DNA from: an uncultured Collinsella sp.
GTDB taxonomy: Bacteria; Actinomycetota; Coriobacteriia; Coriobacteriales; Coriobacteriaceae
Assembly: GCA_900547345.1 (NCBI GenBank)
Contig: URGG01000074.1
Location: forward strand, 1-10,231
DNA length: 10,231 bases
Direction of reading: 5' to 3'
Shown one piece after another: positions 1 through 6,723 of this stretch. Under the pieces are notes generated by a model. The model was not told the DNA's origin. It ran no database searches and saw only the letters and a list, made by a program, of their open reading frames with translations. Each line of letters begins with the position of its first letter. Position 1 is the first letter of the stretch. Both the position numbers and the translations under genes were made by a program.

Positions 1-1
1 A

Positions 2-1768
2 GCGCGCGAGCGCCAGGCGCGCATCGTGGCCGTAGACATCGACCCCGCCGCCCGCAAGACTGCCGAGCGCATGGTCAAGTGCGCCGGCTACAAGCGTTTT
101 GTCGACTTTTGTGCCGCCAAGCCCGCCACCGTGCTGGACCATGCGGGCGCCGTCGCCGGTGCCGCCCTGGTCGCGGACACGACCGAGACCCCGCTTTCGC
201 TCATGCACGATGCCATGACGCTCATCGGCGAGCTGCGCCGCGCCCCCGAGCTCGCTTCGGCGCCGGTCGCCGCTCTCACCCGCGACGGCTTGCTGGCCCG
301 CGCGCTCCACGCCGAGCCCGAGCGCTCGATCGCCGTCATGCCCAATAACGAGGAGGCGGCTCTTGAGGTTTGGCCCTCACTCGACCACGCCGCTGCAGCG
401 TTTGAGGCTGCGACCAGCGCGGATGCCGAGGCCGAGGTTGCGGATGCCAACGAAGCCAACGACGAAGCCGCCGCTTCCTCCATGCCCGAACCTGCCGCCA
501 CGCTCGACTTGGGCGACGGCAAGCCGCTGCCCGTGCTCATCCCGGAGTCCGAGCAGTTCGCCAACCGCCTGCGCAAGAATGCCCGTCTGCGCCGCAAGTG
601 GGCCAAGCGCGAGGGCGTGAGCTGCTACCGCGTCTACGATGCCGACCTGCCCGATTACTCCGCCGCCATCGATCTGTACGAGGGCTGCCCGCAGACGCCG
701 GGCCGCTGGCTCGTCATCGCCGAATACGCCGCGCCCAAGACCATCGACCCCGCGCTGGCCCAGGCCCGCATGCTCGACATCTTGGCCATCTCGCCGCGCA
801 TCCTTGATGTTCCGGCCGAGCACGTGCACGCCAAGGCCCGCATGCGCTCACGTGGCGGCTCGCAGTACGGTAAGCAGGGCGCCGGCAAGGGCGGCTCGGG
901 CGAGCGCGCCAACATCGCGCGCCGTCGCCTGCCGCTCATCGAAGAGGGTGGACTCACCTTTGCCGTCAACTTTGACGACTATTTGGATGTGGGCATCTTC
1001 CTGGATCATCGCGTCACGCGCAACCTGGTGCGCGAGCACGCCAAGCAGGCGCGCCGCTTCCTCAACCTGTTTGCCTACACCGGCACTGCCACCTGCTACG
1101 CGGCCGATGGCGGCGTCGAGGAGACCGTGACGGTCGACCTTTCCAACACCTACCTGGACTGGGCCGAGCGCAATATGCGCCAGAACGGCTTTGTTGGTCC
1201 GCAGCATCATTTTGTGCGCGACGACGTGCTCGCCTGGATTCGCGACCAGCGCCAGACGCGCAACCGCTGGGACTTGATCTTTGTCGACCCGCCCACGTTC
1301 TCGAACTCGTCCAAGATGGGCCGCCGCACTTGGGATGTCCAGCGCGACCATGTTGAGCTTTTGGCCGGCGTATCGCGCCTGCTCGCACAGGGCGGACATG
1401 CCATCTTTAGCTGCAACCTGCGCGGCTTCCGCCCCGAGACACGCAAGCTCGCGCGCGCGGGCGTGGTGTTGGAGGACATTACGGCGCAGACCATCCCCGA
1501 GGATTTCGCACGCAACCAGAAGGTGCACCACTGCTATATCGTGCGCCGCCTGCCCATTGAGGACGCCATGGCCGAGGTCGGCTTTAGCGCCGAGGAGATT
1601 GCCGAGCGTGTCGAGGAGCTGCGCAACCCCGAGGCCCGCAAGCCTCGCGCGGCAGTACCCGCGCACGCGCAGGCCGGAGACCGAGGGCCGCGCGGCGACG
1701 GCAAACCCTCCCCCGCCGGCAAGCCCAAAAAGAAGAAGTTCTACGCCAGCAAACCCAGGGGCAAATAA
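2..1768 (+). CDS. rlmKL: RlmKL-type 23S rRNA methyltransferase, 5' end outside the window
   Basis: The open frame runs back to the window edge without a stop, and upstream codons (ending ARERQARI) continue the RlmL fold. The GTG at 26 is therefore internal and the gene is 5'-partial. Family: in the E. coli fused enzyme the N-terminal half (RlmL) makes m2G2445 and the C-terminal half (RlmK) makes m7G2069 in 23S rRNA, using SAM. Seen: DIDPAA (nt 35-52) marks the end of the RlmL Rossmann core. An Ala/Glu/Asp-rich linker spans about 390-520. RlmK starts near 551 with FANRLRKNARLRRKWAKREG and CYRVYDADLPDY, then GGSQYGKQG, FDDYLDVGIFLDHR, the SAM loop NLFAYTGTAT (1064-1093), VDLSNTYLDWAERN, the catalytic-type DPPTFSNS (1286-1309) and DFARNQKVHHC. 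A Lys/Arg-rich tail ends the protein (KPKKKKFYASKPRGK). Odd: where RlmL has NPPYGER, this protein has ADTTETPLS (173-199), so the RlmL activity is doubtful. RlmK activity is predicted with high confidence. Confidence 0.9.
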   Translation, partial: ARERQARIVAVDIDPAARKTAERMVKCAGYKRFVDFCAAKPATVLDHAGAVAGAALVADTTETPLSLMHDAMTLIGELRRAPELASAPVAALTRDGLLARALHAEPERSIAVMPNNEEAALEVWPSLDHAAAAFEAATSADAEAEVADANEANDEAAASSMPEPAATLDLGDGKPLPVLIPESEQFANRLRKNARLRRKWAKREGVSCYRVYDADLPDYSAAIDLYEGCPQTPGRWLVIAEYAAPKTIDPALAQARMLDILAISPRILDVPAEHVHAKARMRSRGGSQYGKQGAGKGGSGERANIARRRLPLIEEGGLTFAVNFDDYLDVGIFLDHRVTRNLVREHAKQARRFLNLFAYTGTATCYAADGGVEETVTVDLSNTYLDWAERNMRQNGFVGPQHHFVRDDVLAWIRDQRQTRNRWDLIFVDPPTFSNSSKMGRRTWDVQRDHVELLAGVSRLLAQGGHAIFSCNLRGFRPETRKLARAGVVLEDITAQTIPEDFARNQKVHHCYIVRRLPIEDAMAEVGFSAEEIAERVEELRNPEARKPRAAVPAHAQAGDRGPRGDGKPSPAGKPKKKKFYASKPRGK

Positions 1769-1772
1769 ACAA

Positions 1773-1839
1773 AGTTGCGGTGGAATATGGACTGTTTGGC
1801 CGCCAAATAGGCCATTTCCGTCCGTATTTCACCGCAACT
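1773..1839. terminator. Long hairpin between convergent genes, probable terminator for kdpE
   Basis: Arms 1773-1792 and 1820-1839 pair over 20 positions with only two G-T wobbles (AGTTGCGGTG against CACCGCAACT at the base). Inside lies a second short stem, TGGCC (1797-1801) with GGCCA (1810-1814), or alternatively CTGTTTG with CAAATAG (1792-1798/1804-1810). It lies 5 bases after the rlmKL stop and 24 bases after the kdpE stop. Read on the minus strand, the stem is followed by a T-rich run (TTTGTTTATTT), which fits an intrinsic terminator for the kup-kdpDE block. Read on the plus strand there is no T run, so termination of rlmKL is less certain. The length and nested pairing also suit a dispersed hairpin repeat. 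Confidence 0.65.
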
Positions 1840-1863
1840 CATATTGGGATGGTGGTTGGCGAT

Positions 1864-2577
1864 CTAGCCTTGGGTGACCAGGCGGTAGCCGATGCCTACG
1901 TGGGTTTGGATATAGCGGGGATGCGCGGGGTCGGACTCGATCTTCTTACGCAACGTGCCCATAAAGACACGCAGGCTCGCCAGGTCGCTCTTAGTTGCCG
2001 TACCCCAAATCTCGTGCAGGATAAACTGGTGCGTTAGTACCTTGTCGGCGTTATGTGCCAGCAGGCACAAGAGCTTGTACTCAATCGGCGTCAGATGCAG
2101 CTCCTCGCCATCCATCGTGGCAATGCCGGCATCAAAGTCGATATGCAGCTCACCGGTATCGAACGAGCCCTCGGAGGCAACACCACCCGTTTGCGCATAC
2201 GAAAGGCGCCTGAGCGTCGTGCGAATGCGTGCAAGCAGTTCCTCGACCGAAAACGGCTTGGTCAGGTAGTCATCGGCGCCGGCATCGAGCGCGCGAATCT
2301 TGTCCGCGTCCTCGCTGCGCGCAGAGACCACGATGATCGGCATGCCCGACCATGCGCGCACCGACTCCACCACCTTGACGCCGTCCATATCGGGCAGGCC
2401 CAGATCGAGCAGCACGATGCTCGGTGCCTGCGATGAGGCGGCGGCGATGGCGGCATGGGCGGTCTCCACGGCCATATGACGCAAGCCGTGCGCCTCGAGC
2501 GCGGCAACAATAAGGTTGCGGACGGCGGGATCGTCCTCAACGACCAAGATGAGCGGTTTTACGGCAGAGTTCGGCAC
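1864..2577 (-). CDS. kdpE: KdpE-type response regulator (OmpR/PhoB family)
   Basis: A 237-residue cytoplasmic DNA-binding regulator, expected to be phosphorylated by the KdpD-type kinase encoded just upstream. E. coli KdpE is 225 residues. Start chosen: GTG at 2577, with AAGGAG (2585-2590) seven bases before it. The open frame continues upstream to 2658, but that part overlaps kdpD and has no receiver-domain homology. Receiver domain, residues about 9-122: acidic pair E14-D15-D16 in LVVEDDPAVR, phospho-acceptor D58 in LLDLGLPDMDG, S85 in VVSAR and K107 in LTKPF. The winged-helix domain, about 140-237, carries LTPIEYKLLCLLA, the ILHEIWG turn, the LRVFMGTLRKKIE recognition helix and GIGYRL. The Shine-Dalgarno is formed by the last two sense codons of kdpD and the genes are 4 bases apart, so translation is probably coupled. 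The likely target is the kup promoter (inference); no operator was identified. The pairing with KdpD supports KdpE over other OmpR-type regulators. Confidence 0.88.
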   Translation of the reverse strand: MPNSAVKPLILVVEDDPAVRNLIVAALEAHGLRHMAVETAHAAIAAASSQAPSIVLLDLGLPDMDGVKVVESVRAWSGMPIIVVSARSEDADKIRALDAGADDYLTKPFSVEELLARIRTTLRRLSYAQTGGVASEGSFDTGELHIDFDAGIATMDGEELHLTPIEYKLLCLLAHNADKVLTHQFILHEIWGTATKSDLASLRVFMGTLRKKIESDPAHPRYIQTHVGIGYRLVTQG

Positions 2578-2581
2578 AGCG

Positions 2582-4207
2582 CTACTCCTTATCAAACGAA
2601 ACGTCGGCGACGGGAAGCTCAATCGTAAAGACCGAGCCGTGCGGGTCCGCCGCGGCAACCTCTATGCTACCGCCATGCGCCAGCGCAATGGAGCGGCAGA
2701 GCGAAAGACCCAGGCCCACGCTGCGATGGCTGTCGGCAAGACCGTGGTTGGCGGTGTAGAACGACTCAAAGATTCGCTCGCGGTCCTCGGGCGCAATGCC
2801 CGGGCCGTCATCGGCCACCGAGCACGCCACGCGTCCATCGTCGACGCTAATCGAAATCATGATATGCGAGCCTGCGGGCGTATAGGTGATGGCGTTGTTC
2901 ACCAGATTGACCACCAGCTGCACCATCAGGCGCGCATCGACGTTGACGAGCGCCGGCTCATCGCACGCCACCACCTTAAGGTCGTGCTCGCGCACGGCAG
3001 GGTTCACGTGGCGCAGCGCCTCCTCCACGATATCGTCCATGAGCTCGAGCGTGGTCGACAGGCGCATACCGCCGCCCTCGAGCTTGGTGATGGCGAGCAG
3101 GTTCTCGACGGTGGCGTTGAGCCATTGCGCATCCGAGCGAATGGACAAGAGCAGGCCGCGGCGCGTCTGGGCATCGAGCACCGCGGTGCCGGTCGAGCCC
3201 TGGTCGAGCAGCACATCGGCATTACCCGAAATACTGGTGAGCGGCGTGCGCAGGTCGTGCGAGATGGAGCGCAGCAGGTTGGCGCGCAGCTGCTCATTTT
3301 TGGCAAGCACCGCCGCCTCCTCGCGGGCCTCCATGGCGCGGGCGCGATCGAGCGCCAGCTCGCCTTCGCTCACGATGGCATCGGCAAGTGTCCGCTCCTC
3401 GTGCGTCAGCACGTCGGGCTCGGCAACGATAGCCAGCACGCCCACCACCGAGGCGGGGTCGCCCGAGCGCGCGAAGCCGTCGCCCGTGCGAACCGTCAGG
3501 TAGATGCCATAAAACGCCGAGCCGCCGAACGTAGCATCGAGCGGCGTTCCCACATAGGCGGACGCCGAGAGCCGCGGCGGCATCTGCGGCGCCAGCTCGT
3601 GCACCGGCGCGGCATCGCCCACGGCCGTGTATGTCGCACGCGGCAGCAGGTCATCGCCCTCGGCGTCGGCGCTGTACCACACGACCGGACAGCCCGAAAG
3701 ACGCGCCAGCTGCGTTGCCATGGCATGGACAATCTGCTGCTGATCGGCGCACCGCTGTAGCATGCGGTTGGTCTCGAGCACCATATGCGTGCGACGGTCG
3801 CTGGCGGCAGCCTGTGCCAAGGCACGGCGCAGGGCCAACGCAATCGAGCTCGACACAAGCGAGACCACGAACATGATGATGAACATGCCGGGATAGCCGC
3901 GGTCGATAAGCGACAGCGAGTAGCGCGGGTCGACAAACAAGAAGTTGTAGAGCGCCACGGCGGCAGCCGAGCTCAGCAAGCAATACAGGCGACTCCAGGT
4001 AAAGAATGCGCACAGCTGAACGGCGAACACATAGACGATCATGATGCTCGGCGCGAGACCCGGATGGTCGAGCAGCGCACCCACAATCGTCGCCGCGACC
4101 AACAGCCCCACCGATACGCAGGCGTCATACAGAGGAGTGCGGCGCGTCAGCGTTGTGCGCCGCCACCAAAAGTTATCGGCAATATCGCCGTCCGTACGGA
4201 CGTCCAT
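2582..4207 (-). CDS. kdpD: Short KdpD-type sensor histidine kinase (DUF4118 membrane domain)
   Basis: A 541-residue membrane sensor kinase, partner of the adjacent KdpE-type regulator. Four tightly spaced membrane segments at residues about 26-48, 52-70, 73-93 and 106-127 match the DUF4118 bundle of KdpD (NFLFVDPRYS follows the third). A GAF-like region spans about 145-290. The kinase core carries the H-box SISHDLRTPLTS with H317, the N-box NLVNNAITYTP (about 434-444), the G1 box DDGPGIAP (about 466-473) and the G2 box GLGLSL (about 498-503). All catalytic boxes are intact. Odd: classical KdpD (E. coli, 894 residues) has a large cytoplasmic KdpD plus USP-like region before the membrane domain. 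It is absent here, and the sequence upstream is not its remnant. Start: ATG at 4207 after GAGAGGGG. The frame is open to a TTG at 4291, but that extension is translated from the hairpin at 4236-4288. Other DUF4118 kinases exist, so the symbol rests on architecture plus kdpE and kup as neighbours. Confidence 0.85.
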   Translation of the reverse strand: MDVRTDGDIADNFWWRRTTLTRRTPLYDACVSVGLLVAATIVGALLDHPGLAPSIMIVYVFAVQLCAFFTWSRLYCLLSSAAAVALYNFLFVDPRYSLSLIDRGYPGMFIIMFVVSLVSSSIALALRRALAQAAASDRRTHMVLETNRMLQRCADQQQIVHAMATQLARLSGCPVVWYSADAEGDDLLPRATYTAVGDAAPVHELAPQMPPRLSASAYVGTPLDATFGGSAFYGIYLTVRTGDGFARSGDPASVVGVLAIVAEPDVLTHEERTLADAIVSEGELALDRARAMEAREEAAVLAKNEQLRANLLRSISHDLRTPLTSISGNADVLLDQGSTGTAVLDAQTRRGLLLSIRSDAQWLNATVENLLAITKLEGGGMRLSTTLELMDDIVEEALRHVNPAVREHDLKVVACDEPALVNVDARLMVQLVVNLVNNAITYTPAGSHIMISISVDDGRVACSVADDGPGIAPEDRERIFESFYTANHGLADSHRSVGLGLSLCRSIALAHGGSIEVAAADPHGSVFTIELPVADVSFDKE

Positions 4208-4235
4208 CAGCGCCCCGCCCCTCTCTCGAAAACAA

Positions 4236-4288
4236 AAACCACCACAAAGGGACAGACACCTTTGTGGTGGTTTCCCTTGTGGTGGTTC
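4236..4288 (-). terminator. Hairpin with U-rich tail and duplicated arm in the kdpD leader
   Basis: AAACCACCACAAAGG (4236-4250) and CCTTTGTGGTGGTTT (4259-4273) are perfect 15-base inverted arms around the 8-base loop GACAGACA. A third, imperfect copy of the arm, CCCTTGTGGTGGTTC (4274-4288; 13 of 15 identical), abuts the second. Read in the direction of kdpD, the hairpin is followed directly by T-rich sequence (TTGTTTTCG, extending the TTT of the arm), the form of an intrinsic terminator. It ends 28 bases before the kdpD start and lies after the small membrane protein gene. It may therefore act as an internal terminator or attenuator reducing kdpDE expression. It could instead be a passive dispersed repeat; the CAAAGGGAC core recurs at 6732-6740. 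Confidence 0.6.
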
Positions 4289-4318
4289 CAAGTGTATAGC
4301 CTTTGCAACCGGCGGTCG

Positions 4319-4513
4319 CTAGACAAACAGCACGTGCGCGAGCAGGGCACACACGCACACCACTCCAAATACCAGCGCCACGACCGAAATCACACGATCG
4401 GCCATGTCCATGTTGGCCCGATTCGTAAAGAACCGATCTTCGGCTGCGTCGACACGCGCCTCACGCATCATTTCGACCACCGCCTCACGGCCATCGAGCG
4501 CCTTTGTATCCAT
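4319..4513 (-). CDS. Small single-span membrane protein, 64 residues, unknown function
   Basis: Not recognised as a named family. Start chosen: ATG at 4513, directly preceded by a near-ideal Shine-Dalgarno GGGGAGGT (4518-4525). The frame is open to an ATG at 4552, but that start lacks such a site. Residues 1-40 are charged and probably helical (MDTKALDGREAVVEMMREAR, then DRFFTNRANMDMADR). Residues 41-64 form one hydrophobic segment (VISVVALVFGVVCVCALLAH and VLFV) with two cysteines (C53, C55) and no charge after it. This predicts a cytoplasmic N-terminus with a C-terminal anchor. It lies 59 bases after the kup stop and 111 bases before kdpD, all on one strand. Placement suggests a role with the transporter or the sensor, similar in idea to KdpF or other small transporter partners; this is inference only. 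The strong ribosome site argues that it is a real gene. Confidence 0.7.
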   Translation of the reverse strand: MDTKALDGREAVVEMMREARVDAAEDRFFTNRANMDMADRVISVVALVFGVVCVCALLAHVLFV

Positions 4514-4572
4514 GTTTACCTCCCCGGCCTCATGCTTATCCATCAAAACCAACTCCGTGTAGCCGCCGACGT

Positions 4573-6600
4573 CTACGGCCGCTCGTTGGGAGCCAGACGT
4601 TGCATCTTGTTCACGGCCTTGAACTTGGTGAACAGCGGCACGTACTCAAAGCTCACGTTGGAGTTCTCCAGGCCATACCAGCGCGCGGGTGTGCCGGCGG
4701 CGCGGCGGATGATGTACTTGAGCGTGATGGCCGTACGCTCGCTGGGCTCCACATCGCTTTCGGGCGCCAGAAGCTTACGGATCAGGACGAACTTGAACGT
4801 GCCGATGTTACCCGGATCCTTGTAGACCGAGTAGTCATGCGTCTGCGGCGGCAGCTCGCCGGTGGCAGCCAGGTCCTGAACAACCTGACGCAGGTAGGCA
4901 TTGACGCGCTGGTTGATCTTGTAGCCCAGGTACAGATGCACGCGGAACACGTAGTCGGTGCCGAACGTCTCGACCGAATAGGCAAAGGTGTGCGGTTCGT
5001 CCATGGTCTCGACATTCACAAACCACCAGGCGCGGGCGCGCTTGGGATGCTTGTCCAAGATCGAATAGACGATATCGCGGTCGATGTAGTCGGTATGGGT
5101 GTCCTTGGTCAGGTACACGACGTTGTCGCTCATGCGCTCGTAACGGTCGTCGTCACGCAGGCGCTTGAGCTGCGGCAGGTAGCTGCGCAGCGGCAGCAGC
5201 GTAAACTGGCGCTGCTCGACCGCCGTGCCGTTGTACCAGCACACCATAATGCCCATGATGAGTGCAGCCATAAGGATGGTGAAGTAGCCGCCGTGGAAGA
5301 ACTTGGTGAGCGAGCTCACGAAGAAGAAGCCTTCGAGCAAAAGGAAGAAAGCCGCGAAGATCCACGGAGCAACCTTGAGCTTGCGCTCCTCGTGCAGGTA
5401 GAAGAAGAGCAGCAGCGTGGTGCACATCATAGTCAGCGTGATGGCAAGGCCGTAGGCGGCTTCCATATGCGCCGAGTTCTGGAACAGCAGCACCACGATG
5501 ACGCAGCCGACAAGCATGACGTTGTTGACCATGGGGATGTAGAGCTGGCCTTTGGTCTCGGCAGGGTAGAAGACCTGCATGTGCGGCATGAGGTCCAGAC
5601 GGCTGGCCTCGGACACCAGCGAAAACGCGCCGGTGATGAGCGCCTGCGAGGCAATGATGGCCGCGACGGTGGAAAGGCCAACGGCAAACGGGCGCAGGCC
5701 CGGGGCGAGCATCTGGTAGAACGGGTTGAGGTCGGCAATGCCCATGAGCTCGGGGTTGGCAGCGTTGTTCATAAGCCAAGCACCCTGGCCCATGTAGGAC
5801 AGCAGCAGGCAGCACTTAACGAACGGCCAGGTGGCATAGATGTTGCCGCGGCCGACGTGGCCCATGTCGGAGTAGAGCGCCTCGGCACCGGTGGTGGCAA
5901 GGAAGCAGCTGCCCAGAATCATGATGCCCGCGTGGTTGTTGGGGCTCAGCAAAAAGGCGATGCCGCGCACCGGGTTGAGGCACAGCAGCACGGCGGGGTG
6001 CTGGAAGACAAAGAACAGACCCGTGCCGCCCAGGAACAGGAACCACAGCGTCATGATGGGGCCAAAGGCGTGACCGATCTTGGCCGTACCGATGCGCTGT
6101 ACCAAGAAGAGCACGATGATGATGGCGAGCGTAATGGCGACGACGCGGCCCTGGTCATCGCCCAGCACGGCATGGACCGCCGGGATGGTACGCAGGCCCT
6201 CGATGGCCGTGGTAACGGTAACGGCCGGCGTCAGGATGCCGTCGGCGAGCAGCGCGGCGCCACCCAGCATGGCGGGGATGATAAGCCACTTGCCACAGCG
6301 CTTGACCAGGCTGTACAGGGCAAAGATGCCGCCCTCACCATGGTTATCGGCGCGCAGCGAGATGAGCACATACTTGATGGTGGTCAGCAGCGTGACCGTC
6401 CACACGACAAGAGAGAGCGCGCCAAGCACGAACTCCTCCGTCACGCTTCCGATGCCGCCGTTGCCGGCAACGAGCGCCTTGGTTACATACATAGGACTGG
6501 TGCCGATATCGCCGTACACCACGCCCAGCGTGACGAGCATCGCCGAGATGCTCACAGGAATCGCAGCGTGCGAGGCTGCCTCCTTGGCCTTTTGTTCCAT
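4573..6600 (-). CDS. kup: Kup-type potassium uptake permease
   Basis: A K+ uptake protein of the KUP/HAK/KT family, a proton-coupled secondary transporter in the cytoplasmic membrane. Length is 675 residues (E. coli Kup 622). The family signature GVVYGDIGTSPMYV is at residues 26-39, HGEGGIFALYSL at 87-98, LLADGILTPAVTVTTAIEGL at 117-136 and TTGAEALYSDMGHVG at 236-250. The acidic residues in these motifs (D31, E134, E240) correspond to those considered important for K+ transport in the family. About twelve hydrophobic segments fill residues 15-455. A soluble C-terminal domain of about 215 residues follows, with many charges. Start: ATG at 6600, ten bases after GGGAGG (6611-6616); a TTG at 6618 is in frame but overlaps that site. 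It heads a same-strand block with the small membrane protein and kdpDE, suggesting co-expression and control by K+ supply or turgor (inference). No key motif is missing. Confidence 0.95.
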   Translation of the reverse strand: MEQKAKEAASHAAIPVSISAMLVTLGVVYGDIGTSPMYVTKALVAGNGGIGSVTEEFVLGALSLVVWTVTLLTTIKYVLISLRADNHGEGGIFALYSLVKRCGKWLIIPAMLGGAALLADGILTPAVTVTTAIEGLRTIPAVHAVLGDDQGRVVAITLAIIIVLFLVQRIGTAKIGHAFGPIMTLWFLFLGGTGLFFVFQHPAVLLCLNPVRGIAFLLSPNNHAGIMILGSCFLATTGAEALYSDMGHVGRGNIYATWPFVKCCLLLSYMGQGAWLMNNAANPELMGIADLNPFYQMLAPGLRPFAVGLSTVAAIIASQALITGAFSLVSEASRLDLMPHMQVFYPAETKGQLYIPMVNNVMLVGCVIVVLLFQNSAHMEAAYGLAITLTMMCTTLLLFFYLHEERKLKVAPWIFAAFFLLLEGFFFVSSLTKFFHGGYFTILMAALIMGIMVCWYNGTAVEQRQFTLLPLRSYLPQLKRLRDDDRYERMSDNVVYLTKDTHTDYIDRDIVYSILDKHPKRARAWWFVNVETMDEPHTFAYSVETFGTDYVFRVHLYLGYKINQRVNAYLRQVVQDLAATGELPPQTHDYSVYKDPGNIGTFKFVLIRKLLAPESDVEPSERTAITLKYIIRRAAGTPARWYGLENSNVSFEYVPLFTKFKAVNKMQRLAPNERP

Positions 6601-6635
6601 AAGCCGGTTTCCTCCCAACTTTAATGTTCGAAGGG

Positions 6636-6664
6636 ATTATAGGTAATCGGCCCATGTTTGAATG
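6636..6664 (-). promoter_or_regulatory. Candidate promoter for the kup block
   Basis: On the minus strand a perfect -10 hexamer TATAAT lies at 6641-6636. A weak -35, TTCAAA (6662-6657), lies 15 bases upstream, shorter than the ideal 17. This would start transcription near 6629 and leave a leader of about 30 bases including the GGGAGG ribosome site. The good -10 with a weak -35 would suit an activator-dependent promoter, for example one activated by KdpE, but no KdpE site was identified. Upstream lie an AT-rich palindrome ATAAACATTTAT (6684-6695) and GGCCTTTAGGCC (6698-6709), either of which could be regulatory. Confidence 0.45.
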
Positions 6665-6723
6665 GCACTGTTTTCCCAGTTAAATAAACATTTATACGGC
6701 CTTTAGGCCACCGTGGCGATATG

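Noticed and set aside
848..1666. 272-residue open frame on the minus strand opposite rlmKL
   Set aside because: Shadow of the RlmK half; no motif recognised and no ribosome site seen.
2578..2658. Possible 27-residue N-terminal extension of KdpE
   Set aside because: It lies within the end of kdpD, and the GTG at 2577 is the start spaced correctly from AAGGAG. Receiver domains normally begin within about ten residues of the start.
2516..3760. 414-residue open frame on the plus strand opposite kdpD
   Set aside because: Shadow of kdpD; Arg/His/Ala-rich translation with no domain, overlapping essential kinase boxes on the true strand.
4236..4288. CRISPR-like or tandem repeat array
   Set aside because: Only three related 15-base units, two in tandem and one inverted, with no spacers or further copies and no cas genes.
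4208..4291. Possible 28-residue N-terminal extension of KdpD from a TTG codon
   Set aside because: The extension is translated from the hairpin repeat at 4236-4288, has a rare start and lacks a ribosome site. The ATG at 4207 follows GAGAGGGG and fits the membrane-domain start.
4504..6624. 706-residue open frame on the plus strand opposite kup
   Set aside because: It is the mirror of kup produced by GC-rich codon usage. Its translation is rich in His, Gln, Arg and Asp with no recognisable fold, while the opposite strand encodes all Kup signatures.
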